Source of the DNA: Ascaphus truei
Taxonomy: Eukaryota > Chordata > Amphibia > Anura > Ascaphidae
DNA: 64,000 nucleotides
NCBI GenBank assembly: GCA_036426205.1
Contig: CM071573.1
Span: forward strand, 43,512,643-43,576,642
Reading direction: 5' to 3'
In this document: one piece after another, positions 21,640-34,110 of the stretch
How positions within the stretch are numbered: the first letter of the stretch is position 1
Layout: every line of letters begins with the position of its first letter
The notes under the pieces: model-generated
The model's database searches: none
Told to the model about the DNA's origin: nothing
What the model saw: only the letters and a program-made list of their open reading frames with translations
Position numbers and translations under genes: made by a program

Positions 21640-22381
21640 TACTGCCAGACTTTTTCTACAGCTTTTCTAATTCTACACGCTTGCACTAATGTACACTTAC
21701 AGTACAGACCATATCCTCTCTTCTCCCAAATGAAAAACCTGCAAACACCTTTACATAGAAGCTTCAACCTACACAACACATCAAGGAACTGTTGAAGAAA
21801 ACATATCATTCACCAGAAAATCAAGCACTGTATTAAATATCTTATCCAATATAAGAAATGCCCTCATGTGAAATATGTTGGGGAAACCAAACAAGTCCAC
21901 AGCAAAAACATGAGCCACCCGCAGATATACCACAATTGACGGTGACATCAGCTGGTCAGCACTTTTCACTAGCCAGGTATTCTACTTCTGATTTATCTGT
22001 AATTACTCCAAGAAGTAAATTCAGCAATACCCAGGACCAAAGGACATGGGGACTGAAGTATCAGTATCAGTATTTTGGAAAAATTGCTTGAATCAGGACT
22101 GTGGATTTAGGACGTGCTGTGGAAACACCCCCAGCTCATTATAGGGGAAATAGTCTACAACTCTGCATCCTTATTCACACCTTTATTTATTCACAGCCCA
22201 CACTGATACCCGAGGGAACAATACACTTGCATCAGTATAATGTACATACTTATCCTCTCAACACTTCATCCATGGATAAATCAAACAGGACAATACACCA
22301 GTTACAGGAAGCTGATCACCTCATTCACAGATGAAGACCTCTGCAGTTATGGACTTCATGTGATTATGTATATACTCTAAG

Positions 22382-23075
22382 GCCTGGGACCCGCTGCGCC
22401 CGGCGGCGCGGGCGGCCGCACGAGCGTTCCCCACCAGCAGGGGAATCCTCCTGAGCCGGTCCGAGTCCCCCCTCACGGCACAGCTCACTACACGCTGTGA
22501 CACGTCAGCCGCCAGGGGATTCAAGAGAATTGTAATCCCTAGCGTCGACGCGTCACGTGGTGTGGCTGTGAGCCAATGAGGAGGTGAGGCTTCGGGAGGA
22601 GGGGAGGCTTCGGGGAGCGGGGAGGAGAGTGTGGAGGGAAAGCAGCGTGAGTGCCTGTCTGTGTGTGTGTGTGTGTGTATGTGTGTGTCTGAGTGCCTAT
22701 CTGTGTGTGTGTGTATGTGTGTGCCTGAGTGCGTGAGTGCCTGCCTGTGTGTGTGTGTGTGCATGAGTGCCTGTCTGTGTGTCTGTGTGTGCCTGAGTGT
22801 GTGTGTGCCTGAGTGTCAGCGTGTGAGTAGGGCAGCCCGCAGCAGCTCCCTCCTGCAGCCCGGGAGCCCGTGGAGGGGGTGGGGGGTAGCGGGTCCCTCC
22901 GCTTAAACCACGCCCCCTCTGCTTAAACCACGCCCCCTTCACTTAAACCACACCCCTCTCTCCCACTCCAGCCCCGGCTCCCGCTCCCTACAGACCGCAT
23001 ATCGCGGTCTGTGTCTGTCAGCGCCCCGCCTGTCTGCAGTGCGGACGAGCTGACTGAGGAAGCGGGGCCTTAGCC
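22382..23075. mobile_element. GC-rich TIR element with 4-bp TAAG duplication, copy 1
   Basis: Starts GCCTGGGACCCGCTGCGCCC and ends GGGGCCTTAGCC; its reversed end GGCTAAGGCCCCGC parallels the start. Flanked by TAAG at 22378-22381 and 23076-23079. The related copy at 39189-39635 is flanked by TTAG on both sides. Internal landmarks shared with that copy are CACGTGG/CACATGG, 'ccaatgagg' against 'ccaatcat', and a small hairpin AGACCGCATATCGCGGTCT. A GT-rich tract (22655-22815) is specific to this copy. No coding frame. The superfamily is not recognised. Confidence 0.68.
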
Positions 23076-23102
23076 TAAGTCTCCCATCTCCAGTTTAGAG
23101 AT

Positions 23103-23140
23103 CTCATCTGATGAAGAGGCCTCTGCAGTATTGAAAGCTT
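23103..23140 (+). ncRNA. Hammerhead-type core at Penelope 3' end, degenerate
   Basis: CTGATGA (23108-23114), extra A, GAGGC against GTATT (only partly pairing), intact GAAA (23133-23136), GCTT, with CAT/ATG as a three-pair stem I. The catalytic core is intact but stem II has decayed. Confidence 0.55.
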
Positions 23141-23220
23141 ATGCACAAGAAAAACGTGTATGCTTGATCATTTGGTACATTAAAAAAACGTTATTACAAC
23201 CAATGGAGCATCTCACTATT

Positions 23221-25675
23221 TTAGAGGAAATGGTAATTAAAAAATGTAAATGAGCAATAACAATAGATGGTAGTAAACAATCACAAATAGCACTGGGGCC
23301 TCATACTTGCCTTTTTTCGTTATTTTTATACAGAGATGGTTATGCAACAAGCTTGCCTCAAATTACCTTTGAGCCCCCAAAATGTTCTCATTCTGTGAAC
23401 ATTCCTTAATTAGGACACGACTTTTTGAACCTCAAACTACTCTAAAAATTGAATACATTGTGTTCCACCTATTTGTATCTACAGATCAGTGCGAAATGAG
23501 CAGTGTGTTAAGCCTATTTTTCTTGTTCTTTTAATGTTTTTTTGGCTTTTGATTCTCCTCAAAAAATGCATTTAAGAATATTGAAAAGTATCTTTTGAAC
23601 ATATGCTGTGATCAGGGGATAAAAACCTACGGCTATTATACTGTACCAAAAGCAATAGAAGTTGCTTGTGATTCCAATATTGCAAAGTGCTTGTTAGTTG
23701 ATTGTTTCAACTGAAAAGGAACATGAGGGCAATGCCCCATACAAGCAATTCAGAAGTTTTCAGCTAAGAGAATGGCGCTGTTGTATGCTTTGGATATCTG
23801 CCATTGTCACATGTCTAGGACTCGCACAGTGGAAAGAATCAGAGCTGCAAAGCAAAATCAGGCATGGCATATAACCGATGCGCAAGTTGGGCTACCATTG
23901 CTCAATTGTGTGATTGTTGCTGAACAGAGGAGGGTAAAACCATTGCGTGAACTTTGGATATTTGCGTTTATTACAAAATGATAAAGATATAACACTTCTC
24001 CAAAAGCCTCCAACTTAGCGAGTCCTGATAAGAAACTTTCAATAAAATGTTAAGTTTGTTTTACAGAAATTGGTAAAAGATGGTCACTATCAAGATGTTC
24101 ACTATTATTCCCATAAGAAAACCAATATACCGTTTTTTTAACCCTCAATTTCTTTAAAAAAATAATCATAGGAACTTGCACAAAGTGAACGGAGACCAGT
24201 TGAATCTTCCCAGGTTAAGAAGAGGAAGCCTATTCAGATTCAATTATTAATTTCCATGGAACATGAAGCATTATGTACTTTTTGCGACACTTTGTGTACT
24301 AAGATACAGCGGTTTGCATTCATTTATTGCTTTAGCACCATTTATGGCACTAGTAAGAGTCATATGGGTTACAAGGCGTTGCTGGGGAGGAGTTCGCTGA
24401 TACAGATGCAATAAGTTATTTTGAAGCATGTATTTGGTGTCAGTTCCTTCCTTCCCCAAAAAGTATTTATAGCTGCCAAGAAGAAGGCGGTGTTAACCTT
24501 GTACCAAACACAATCAACTATTGCAGTATCAGGGTTTCAAGAGGAAATCCACGGGGAGAGTCTGTAGTGCAGTTTCACCTGGGGTTGTCACAGATGGCTG
24601 GGGCCAGGATTCCGGATCTGCGATGGTCAGCGGAGAGATCTGGGAGGAGCAGGCCGACGGAATAGTCAGGCGATCCAAAGTCAGGGCAGGCAGCAAACAG
24701 CAGAGGTCAGAGCAGGGAGCAAGCAGCAAAGTGGACTAGCCGGAATCTATACCAGGTCTTTGAAATAGCCAGCAGCAAGTCTGGGGGCTTCCAACCTGAC
24801 TCAAGGGTAGCACGCTTATTGTGAAGCACTGGAGGACAGGAGGTGTCTTTTTATGGGCCGTAGGAAGTCAGGACGTGTAGTCAGTATAGCTGTCTACCAA
24901 GGGCCTGTATAGAATGACGCGGGTCCTTACATTTAGTTGATTAGACCAATTAATGAAAGGATTTCTCTCACCTTCGACAGGCACATTCTGATTCCATTGC
25001 GATCTCCTGTAGGAAGAGCTACTTTTTGTGAGCAGGTGGAGTGCTCCCTTGATGAAAAAAAGGTTAACAATAACCAAGTTAAGTCATTGTTTTTATACTT
25101 CTAAAAGGTGTGATTTCCATTGGCCCATTATCACTTTCAAGCATGAACTACCTGTAAACGCCTCGAGTCTGTGAAATGGTTACGTGGAACCATTTATTCA
25201 TTGTTCCCTGTTTTCATGAAGCTTCCATTTCCGTTTGGGACATAGTGACTTTACTCAAGCTAAAACTTCAGAGGAGTTATTTGTTCTATAACGAGAACAC
25301 ATCTCAGATGGAAGCAGTGATGAAAACACAAGCTTTATTACTATTTGCTTACCTTGTTTGCTTGATCTTTTAGGAGCATCGTAATCCCCAGACAGCCGTC
25401 CTCTAGCAGTGCTGTTGCTAGCTCTTTGTTGCAGTTGGACTTGACTGTTTTATTACGACTTGTCAAACAGTTCAATTAAAACCTTTGCACCTGCTGTCCT
25501 AAGTCATATGGTATTAACCCCTTTGTTGCTAGATGGTGTCCATAAAACATTACTGAACAATATGATTCTGGAATCTAATACCGGACAATGAACATATTAC
25601 AGTAGAAAGACTGAAGGGTTGTACAAAATAATCAATTTGAAGAGCAATGTAGCAAACTGGGACTTACATTGTTAC
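23221..25675. other. Unassigned sequence
   Basis: No supported gene. 24560-24800 is a purine-rich, GC-elevated stretch (repeated GGCAGC/AGCAG words) that could be an LTR fragment; not provable from the sequence alone. Confidence 0.3.
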
Positions 25676-25800
25676 ATATAGTAATGTAAGTACACATAGT
25701 AGATGAGGTTGAAAAAATACATAAATCCATCAAGTTCAACCTATGTTAAATTTAGACAACAGATACTTTATCCTATATTTGTACTTACAGTGTATTGATC
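25676..25800 (+). repeat. Frog-type dispersed SINE-like repeat
   Basis: 'catagtagatgaggttgaaaa' followed by 'catcaagttcaacctatgtt' and 'aatttagac' is a phrase I associate with a very abundant anuran repeat. The reverse complement of its core also occurs near 49535-49570. Confidence 0.5.
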
Positions 25801-27829
25801 CAAATTCATTTGATAATTGGAGAACGGGAAGGATACTGTATATATAAATATGTCTGTCTTGCCTGTGTGTACAGCAGCACTTAGCGAACCATGCAAAATT
25901 GAACTTTGGTTTTGCACAGAAAATGTCTCAAATTCACAATATTGATCCAGACCCTGAAATAGGGATTTTGTTGGAGAGGGTCCGATTTAGTAGATTACTC
26001 CCTGACTTCTACTTCCCAAAACACTCCTCCGGTGGGTTCACCGGTATCTCTCCACATGCTGTGGATGCAGTGATAAAAGTGAAGTAAATGTGTGCGGTGG
26101 ATTTGTAGGGGTGTGTTTTAGTGCAGGGGGTCTAGCTGAGTGCAGCCAAATAGCGCAGATAGGAAAGACGTACATGTGAACTGAGAAGTGGAGAAGGAAG
26201 GAAAGATGGGGAAAGATGAATGGAGTTCGCGACATAAGGCTGGTAGAAATACGGTAAGTGAAGTTAGATCTAATCTGAATAGCAGAGGAGGCATGGAAGT
26301 TCTGCAAGTTCAGTGTTGAGTAGCCTGCGGGCAGGGCACAGAAAAAGGCGTTAGGACAAGGGCAATGTACAAAATGTCAGAAATGCAATATATGAATGGC
26401 TGTGCTGCAGAGTGAAGGGCGCTGTTTGGAGTCTGTGATGTTTCCACTTATTTCCAGTGCCGTTCAATTACAGAATCCAGGGCCAGTAGGTGTAAAGTTG
26501 TCCACTTCTTGTTTCACTCTCCATCAGCATCCCATCTTTAAAGTGGCGTTTGCCTGTCCCTGCAGTGCTGCTTCCCCCATGTGTCTCTAAATATATAGGC
26601 CTAAGAAGTCACCTGACCCCACTTAAGTTCTGCTCAGACACAGCTCAATTAACACATGAGAGGCGCAGAAGACAAATGTTATTTGTAATCAGACATTTCT
26701 CATTAGCAGATGTTAATAGCAGAGATCAGATGCACAGTAAATTCTTCCGTATTTAGTACAATTTTCAAATGATCTGCAAATTGCAGGGAACCCTTTAGGG
26801 ATGCCCGGGGATCCCAAGAGATAACCACTGGTATAGAGAATGACCTATCATGCTACCAAAACTATTTCTGTTAATTAAATGTATGAATGTTTACAAGATC
26901 AGGGGTATTACATGTAGAATTATATTCCAAATATTGCTACTTTCAATAGAGTTCCGTTTTTCTTGTATTCTGTATGTGTAAAGTAGAAGTAGTATAATTA
27001 TATTTGCTGGGAGTCTCATTATCGTATTCCCATTTACCCTCTTTTCATTTGCATTCTGTAGACTTCTAAGTCATATGCTCTGCATGTTCCATCAGCTCTT
27101 AACCACTGTAGTGTAAAAAGGACTTTAAAATACGTGTTTAATGACAAGTATTCACAAGGGCTTATAATATGTTCATTTATCAGGGAATTCACTATACAAT
27201 AGTTGCATGTAGGGGTATGCTATTGTATGGAGTTCACATGGAATTGCATTTTGTTGCACAAATAAGGACTCATGAAATCATAAATTACATTTGGAACTGA
27301 ATTGAATGTTCGGATGTCATTGCCGGTAGTCCTGTGTCTCACAAGACAGACTTGGTTTAGTTGCAGATTCAAGACCTTACAGAACATTAAAAATAAAAGA
27401 CAAGAGAATAAAGAGCCCAGGAGCAACGGTACATGTTTTTTTCTGTTTTACCATTGCTTCTCCCAATCCATATAACCGAGCCTGTGATATTCATTATTCC
27501 CTTGACCACTGTATGTGGAAGGCTGAAGGGAGTCTGAACTTAGTTGTTAGTTTACAGTTTACGGTTAACTGTGGCCCGGGGCCCTAAGTTTACACCATGT
27601 GCCTGAATACTAATCATTTGGCCTCACACACGTCTGCCAACTTTTACAACGGTAGAGTCTTCGGTCTGTAATAAACGACTTTGTAGGTCTCTAAATCTTA
27701 ACTGATTTATCTCCTATCCAAAATAACAATGGTAAACTAAAGCCTTACTGTTATAAAATGGTCTGGTGCACCCCTTGCTGATGCACTTACTAAAACACCC
27801 TCCTACTGTCTCTAAATTCTCCCTTCTTA
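25801..27829. other. Unassigned sequence
   Basis: No supported gene, RNA or repeat on either strand. Confidence 0.35.
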
Positions 27830-28025
27830 CCAATTAGCGGAGAGATGTCCCAAGAGGGAAAGTGCTAGCAATGCACTGCTTATTGAACCATGAAAAAAAT
27901 GACAGTGGCTGGATCAAAAGGTAAGTAAAACCGAATACTTTATTGAGTCATCCAATAACAATAAGCTCACAAGAGAGAGACGTCTAACGCGTTTCAGGTT
28001 TATCAGCCCTTTGTCAAAGAGAATG
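27830..28025 (-). mobile_element. Penelope-like terminal unit fragment
   Basis: Minus strand: a hammerhead-type core (27981-28021) leads into ~150 bp with an AATAAAG near 27950 and no coding. The extent beyond 27830 is unclear. Confidence 0.4.
27981..28021 (-). ncRNA. Hammerhead-type core, degenerate
   Basis: Minus strand: TCT stem I start, TTGACAA (canonical CTGANGA with two changes; 28011-28017), stem II AGG/CCT, GAAA (27992-27995), CGCGTT, then AGA pairing with TCT. The layout is kept with a stem II unlike the other copies. Confidence 0.5.
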
Positions 28026-30019
28026 GTCTCTCATTAAACAAACCAACATAAATAGGGGAGATCCCAGCCAGAAAACTCCACCCACCTGTGAGGTCACGAG
28101 TGCTGCCGTCCAATGAAACAAGAGAGGACTGCATCCGGGAACTCCAAGCAGAGTAGTGACGGAGACCGCCCACACATGTGAAGCATAACAATACACTGAT
28201 GCATTCTAAGATCATAAATGAACACATGTATCTGATCATTGGTGCCAGTATGAAGGTATTGATCAACCAACTAATGTGAAAAAAAAATCATCAATAATAT
28301 TGATCATTCAGACACATGACCAACTAAAAAAAAGAAACAAAATTAGTAAAAAATGCATAAAATGAAACGTAACAAATAAGAAAATATATACAAATCTATA
28401 AGATGAAAACATTAGATAAATAAGAATTAAAGGCAGACACTGTACAACCCCTTTTGATTAGTACTCTAAATATAGTTCAAAAGAATCTCATTATAATGGT
28501 GCAATAATACTATATTGTATCAATGAATGAATTGGAGGAGTATATGAAAAAATACATAATAAATATATAAAGAGATCAATAAAAACATACAACTAACAAA
28601 TTTGGGGTGGTTCTTCCCTTAAGTACAGCCAAGAGGAGGGCACCAGCTCTGGCTCATGATTGGTCATGCCCAGGCCTGATGTCACGCCACCCGCTGTAAC
28701 TCAAGGGCAGCTCCTCGGAGGGGGAAAACCCCATAGCAACTACTGGCAACCTGATTGTACCAGAGGTTATTGCCAGCCCAGGGGCAGAATAGTAGCCATC
28801 AGGTGACCTGGCTACATCTGTAAATGAACTTAGTGTCTTACGAAGGCAAAAGAATTCTAAAGGTATATTATGTTATTTCTTGAATTAAATAAAAATAAAA
28901 ATCTGTGACACTGAGTACCATCAGAGTTACATGACTTCCTGAATCAGGACATTGGTACAAACAAATACTGTAGTGCTTTCTTTTTTTGGCAGCTCTTAAG
29001 TGAGCGGTATGTAATCCCTGTATGCTTTTTAGAAGCACAATGTTTTGGTATCTTGATATTTTCCACTGTTTTGGGTGGGCCATAAGGCATAAGTTTTTGG
29101 GTATATTTCTTCCCTCAGATAATATTTTCACTTGTTTTTGCATTGCATTTATACCCAAGCAAGCCCATGTCTTCTGTTTCTCTCTTTGCCAGACAATAAT
29201 TAAGGCTTCTACATCAGAAAATAATAACCTTCAGGGACATTTTTTTTTACATCGAGACCTTAAAATCCCCAACACATTTTCTGCATGGAGGAAGCCAGGA
29301 TCTAAATATAGCAGCAAGAAAATAGCAATCCCTTTGGTGCCAAGAAAAAAATATATTTGTTTTTAATTTGATTTTATTTCTTTTTGGTTTCCATTTCAAC
29401 CTGGTGATCACCCAACATTCCTCCACAATCCAAGAACCAGCATGATTTCCAATAAAAGACGGCCCCTTTTTATCTTTGCAATTGCATACACACACATTAA
29501 AATGCCCTTCGTACCGTATTCTGCGCCTCATTGAGGGCAGGAGGATTATACAGCTGGACCAGTATAATGCGGTACTGTATGTAATAGACCTTTTCAACTC
29601 CACCTTCTACTTTTATTGTCCTGCTTTTCTAGTACTCTTAGAAAATGAGGAACTTGCTTAGAGCAAAGTTTCTCCGTGTTATGCGAAGTTTTATTTTTTG
29701 GAAGCCATTTGTGAACCTTTTTTTGCTCTAAAAACCCAGTCATTTTTTTTGTTCTTTTTATGCCTCACAAATGACTTAGAAAATAGCTGTAAGAAAAAAA
29801 AATGCCCAGGATAAGATTTCAATCATAGAGATAATGTATTTGAAAAGAAATGCCTTTCTGGTACAATTGGGATGTCTGGTTTTAAAAAGACATTATGTCA
29901 AGGCTGCACTTCCAGTACTTGAAACTCTTTTGGAATGTTCATACATTTAATAGTATGTATCAAGTTTTCAAAATCTTCAACCCCCCCCCCCTCCCCGATT
30001 AGTTTAGAGACCTTTTACA
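28026..30019. other. Unassigned sequence
   Basis: No supported feature. Frames 28868-29158 and 29247-29603 have no recognisable domain. Confidence 0.35.
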
Positions 30020-30027
30020 CACTATTG

Positions 30028-30226
30028 CAGCGGTTGTCAACTCCAGTTGTGAAGCCCCCCCAACAGGTCAGGTTTTCAGGATATCCCAGCTTCAGCACAG
30101 GTGGCTCAGTCAAAGAGCCAACTGTGCTGAAGCAGGGACTGATTGAGCCACCTGTGCTGAAGATGGGATATCCTGAAAACCTTACCTGTTAGGGGGGTGC
30201 ATGAAGACTGGAGTTGAGCCCCCCTT
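30028..30226. mobile_element. Palindromic hAT family B, complete copy with duplication
   Basis: Begins CAGCGGTTGTCAACTCCAG. The left arm ('caacaggtcaggttttcagg', 'ttcagcacaggtggctcag') is mirrored in the right arm ('gagccacctgtgctgaag', 'atcctgaaaaccttacctgt', 'gactggagttgag'). Flanks CACTATTG (30020-30027) and TACTATTG (30227-30234) match at 7 of 8 bases. No coding capacity. The CAGGGGT...CCAACTCCAG type of end and 8-bp duplication indicate a hAT-mobilised palindrome. Confidence 0.75.
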
Positions 30227-30261
30227 TACTATTGTACTAACAAGTGAGCGTCTCATTAATA

Positions 30262-30350
30262 CAGGGGGGTGCCATCTCCAGTCCTCAAGGACCACCAACA
30301 GGTCAGGTTTTAAGGAAAGCCCTGCGTCTGCACAGGTGGCTCAATCATTA
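30262..30350. mobile_element. Palindromic hAT family B, left-half fragment
   Basis: CAGGGGGGTGCCATCTCCAG followed by 'caacaggtcaggtttta' and 'gcacaggtggctcaatca'. It sits 35 bp past the complete copy, so the two are close neighbours in the same orientation. Confidence 0.7.
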
Positions 30351-31107
30351 TGGCAATAGTGTCAGTTTCTTTTCTCGTCATCTACCTCTGACAAGTCTGA
30401 AGTGACATTACCCTATTTGCTCAAGAGATCGGTGCCAGATGTAAAACGTAGCAAATTTCATACATTATCAAGAGCATTTTTTTCACCACATTGTGGAAAG
30501 AAATTGCGTTATCTAGATGCAAATTCCCCTCTGTCTATGATCAATGGCTGGGCATAACAAGCAGTCTGTTGAACAATAAAATGTTACAATAAAGTATATA
30601 AATAGCTCCTGAAATCAGCCTCCTCTGCGTGTTTTTGTTAATGTAGTCGGTTAAGTGAGTTTACATGCCTTTTTATGCTTTATAAAGTGATATTTGTTTA
30701 TAGCAATCCAGAGATATTTTCTATACTACTTTAAGATTTAATGGATTGTGAAAATGTATTCTTCACCAGATGTGTAGTCACTTATTTTATGTCATTTGGG
30801 TTTTCTCGTGAATGCAAATCTTCTTCGCCGTTTCTTGATCTTGAGTAAAACATTGGTATACAACAATGTTCTCCTACATATGGTATACAGCATTGTAGAA
30901 GTCCAGGTGGTGGGGAGCGAAAAACATGTGAATAAAAAACATGCGTTTTATAATGTGTCTATGTGAATACATTGTGTTGATATGTATCAAGCCGTGATAG
31001 CACTTTAATTGTTACCATACTTAGTAAATTGAGTTCAAAACAAGTATATGGAACACATTAAAATGCCCTATGGAAGAGTATTTATAGTGCGCTAGAACAC
31101 CATGACA
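30351..31107. other. Unassigned sequence
   Basis: No supported feature. Confidence 0.35.
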
Positions 31108-31151
31108 GCACTCCTAATGAAACTCAGAATCCAGTGAAACGCGTAGAGTGC
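31108..31151 (+). ncRNA. Hammerhead-type ribozyme with paired stems but mutated core
   Basis: Stem I GCACTC (31108-31113) pairs perfectly with GAGTGC (31146-31151). The core is CTAATGA (31114-31120, canonical CTGATGA), then extra A, stem II ACT/AGT, GAAA (31136-31139) and CGCGTA, in which ACGCGT makes the two-pair helix III. Only one core base is wrong (G5 to A), predicted to kill catalysis. Downstream ~230 bp (to about 31380) is probably the rest of a PLE terminal unit. Confidence 0.68.
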
Positions 31152-32219
31152 CACAAGACCACAGCTGTGCAGGATTGATGTTTTCTTAGCGCTGCTGCTT
31201 CCCTGAACCTGCATCAGGGCATCCAAACCAGGAAGTGCGGAAGCCAGCCAATCACAAGTGAGAACGGAGAGTGGAGAGATGCAGCGCAGAGAGGTCGCAC
31301 TCCAGCTCGGCTCCGGGGAGTAGAGGCAAATAAAGCTCTTAAATCGGGGGGAAACACAATATAAATAAATTAAAACAGCGACCGACAAAGGAGCCCACAG
31401 TTTGCACTGTCCCTGTAGCCTGGCCACGGATCTGGAGAGAGTTGACTGTGGGTGAGAGACTGGTCTTTGACCAGTGGTGCTGGCCCCCTCAATAACCCAT
31501 ACGTGAGTGCAAGATGGCCACCGGTCCCACGTTGTGGCTCTAACCTTTTAGGCTGAGCAGTTGGCTGACTGGACCGGGACTGGAGCAGGAGCGGCAGGGC
31601 TGCTGAGTGAGCAGCAGCATCGGAGGTGAGCTGCTCACTGTAGGAGCAGGTGAGCTGGGTTACTCGAGCTCGGCGAGGTGCAGTGCTGAGGGGAGCCCTG
31701 ACAAACAAGATGACCGACGCAGCTCTTTAGGGGAGGAATAGAGCAGCTGAAATTGTCCAACCAGCCTAATGGCCCACCCACGGAACAGGGATCAGAGGTA
31801 CAGGAGAATGGGCAGGCTGTGGGGAGCCTGCAAAGTGGGGAATACCTAAATAAAATAAATCCCAACCGCATAGAACATTGCCAGAGGAGCTTGGGGGTAG
31901 GGAGGGGGGACATTTCTGAGAGGGAAGTCAGGCTCCCACAGAGACTAAGACCCCCCAGATTCAGACCAGGGCGGTCCTGTTCCCCTCCTGAGCACTAATC
32001 CAATAAAAAGACGAAAATGTCCGTCGCATCGGCACAGCTGAAATGCGACTGAACCGGGTCCTCTTAGAGGTGGAACCCCACTGAGTAGAGGCAGGCATGA
32101 CAGAGCTCTAAAAACTGCGCATCCAAGTGTTTGAAGCAGCCCAGGTTATACACCAGAGGGGGAGCCTGACACCCCATAGGCAACCGCACAGTTCTGAAAC
32201 CACACAAATTTGTTGGCCT

Positions 32220-33150
32220 ACGTACAGAAAAAGAGAAGCTACCCCAGCACCCAAAAAAAAGTCACCTAACAACACCCAAGTCACCAGACGACTTCTTAGA
32301 ACTCTACGGGAACCTGAAAGCGTGCCTAAAGAATGAGTTAGGAGAGGTGAAAAAAGAAATGTCTTCACTGGGAGAGAGAACTGATACGATAGAAAAGAAA
32401 CTAGATGAAACGACCAGGAGCCAAGAAGACTGGATCAAAGTGACTGAAGAATTAAGAGAACGCATAGATGACCAGTCATACCAGCACGAGTATATGGAAA
32501 ATCGTGAGTGGTGGAATAACTTAAGAGTAAGAGGCCTATTGGAGTCGGAACTGGAGCCAGAGGCCGTCATCTCAAGATGGCTGACGACCATACTGCCGGA
32601 CAAAAGAGAAGCCAATCAACTGCTCGACTGATGTCATCAAGCTCTCCGGGCCCATCAGAGCCCCCGCAAGACGTCATCATCCGCTTCCACTTCTTCAAAG
32701 TGAAAGAAGCCTTCCACTCAGCGGCGAGAGGAACCGGGAACCTTAACTTTGAGGGAATCCAGATCCAGGTCTACCAGGACCAGTCCCCGACCACCCTCGC
32801 TAGGAGAAGAGCCCTGAGACCGTGACGGCGCTGCTGAGAGATCGGGGAGTCAGATATAAATTGCCCTTCCCCTTTTGCCTCCTGGTGATCAGGGATGGAA
32901 AAGCTCATATGCCGGGAGATCCAGCAGGGGCTCTGCGTTCCTGTAGTGTCTGGGTCTGGAGCCAGTGGCCGCAGCGGTGGAGGCAACCCCACCCAGACAC
33001 ACAGGCCCAAGCTGGGATATTGTGGGCTCCACGAGAGCCCAACAGAAGAAGGCCCGAACTGCTCAGGAAGAGGAAGCGGCCTAGTTCTCTGGGCCCATGT
33101 AAGTACCTCGAGCCCTCCGGGGCCAGCCCAATCCGGCCTCATTCTTGACT
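32220..33150 (+). pseudogene. L1 ORF1 (RNA-binding protein), frameshifted
   Basis: ORF1p coats L1 RNA as a trimer. Frame one (open from about 32220 to 32631) holds a heptad-rich coiled coil (SSLGERTDTIEKKLDETTRS) leading into YMENREWWNNLRVRGL, the start of the L1 RRM domain (usual form E.R.RRNN.RI.G). Frame two (about 32635-32825) continues with DVIIRFHFFKVKEAF and FEGIQIQVYQDQSPTTLARR. Frame three (from 32822) has VTALLRDRGVRYK and FPFCLLVIRDGKA, the C-terminal domain. So the full domain order is present but two frameshifts break it. Confidence 0.78.
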
Positions 33151-33268
33151 CTTGAGTTTTTCCTTTTCTCAAAAAGAAAAAAGTTCTAAGTTTGATTCTG
33201 ATCTATACTATGCGAAGTTTGGTTATAATCTATATTATGTTAAATTTGGTTATGATCTATATTCTGAT

Positions 33269-34110
33269 TGTAAGGAATCCACTACTGGCTTTGACTGCAG
33301 CCTTGCAGACCTGTGCAGTTGCAAGCTTCCTCTGGCAATCTATGGCACAGGTGCTGCCTCTCATTGCAGCTTCTGCCCTGTGCTCTTTCATTGGAGGAAT
33401 TCTCACACACCCTCCTCCTGTGATTGGATCTCCGCCCTTTATATTCTAGGCGTTGGCTCTGAACCAGCGCCGAGCATAACTATTCCTACCTCTATGTTAC
33501 TGGCTCTGCCACAAACCACCCCAGGCCTATCTCCTAGCGTTCTTACCTTCCAAGTTCCTGAGTATCCAGAGGCCTGTCCTGTACGTCTGGGTGCTTGAAG
33601 GTGTGTTGGTGCCAGCACTGGCCTGCTGCATCTCCTTGCAGTGGCCTACCCTGGACGTCTGTGCTGAAGCGTTGATGCCAGCACTGGTATCTGCTGCATT
33701 CCCTCCTAGCAGTGGCTACCCTTCCTTTCCTGCGGCCTGCTGCTATCCTCTTGCAGTGGCTGCTTTGGACTCTGCTCTGAAGCGTTGGTTTCTTCCCGAC
33801 GCTGCCCTGCGTGAACTTCGGCCACCTGCTGTCCCCTCCTGCTGAGATCGCGTCATGAACCGAGGCCCGCCTCCTCGCGCAGAAGCCACCCCCGCGCGCA
33901 CGCTCCTAACTGAAGCGGGGCACTCCTGACTTCCTGTTGCCGAACTCCTGCTTCATTACGACGATGCTGCCTTCTCAATCCTGACCCTGCGATGTTACGT
34001 ATACGAACTGCACACTCCGGATCAGTCTGCGTGGACTAAGGTCGGTGATTATATAACCCCACCTCAGCCCCCCGGTCCGGTCCCGGTTTGTGGTGAGCAT
34101 GGGCGTAACA
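33269..34110 (+). repeat. 5' LTR
   Basis: 842 bp. Contains 'tgattatataacccc' (TATA-like, about 34045-34060) roughly 55 bp before its end, and ~75-bp internal repeats ('gcagtggc(c)tac', 'ctggacgtctgtgctgaagc') present in fewer copies than in the 3' LTR. Confidence 0.82.

Larger units (their letters stand above)
21640..23220 (+). pseudogene. Second Penelope-like fragment (GIY-YIG part), interrupted
   Basis: Plus-strand frames give IKYLIQYKKCPHVKYVGETK (about 21820-21890), a GIY-YIG endonuclease start with a C-X-H/K-V-G-E arrangement, followed by GQHFSLARYSTSDLSVI and RTWGLKYQYQYFGKIA (to about 22085), typical of the PLE C-terminus. A GC-rich element is inserted at 22382-23075. The PLE resumes with a hammerhead-type core (23108-23136) and a 3' UTR. 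The RT domain is absent. Several stops and frameshifts mark an old copy. Confidence 0.65.

Noticed and set aside
22331..22350. Second 'gatgaagacctctgcag' phrase resembling the PLE hammerhead
   Set aside because: No GAAA or stem II follows before the insertion. At best a diverged duplicate of the 23108 region.
22321..22942. His/Thr- and Cys/Val-rich frames
   Set aside because: Produced by GT/CA microsatellite inside the GC-rich element.
22378..23079. Reading the GC-rich element as PIF/Harbinger with TTA/TAA duplication
   Set aside because: Copy 1 would have TAA on one side and TTA on the other; the 4-bp reading gives perfect matches in both copies.
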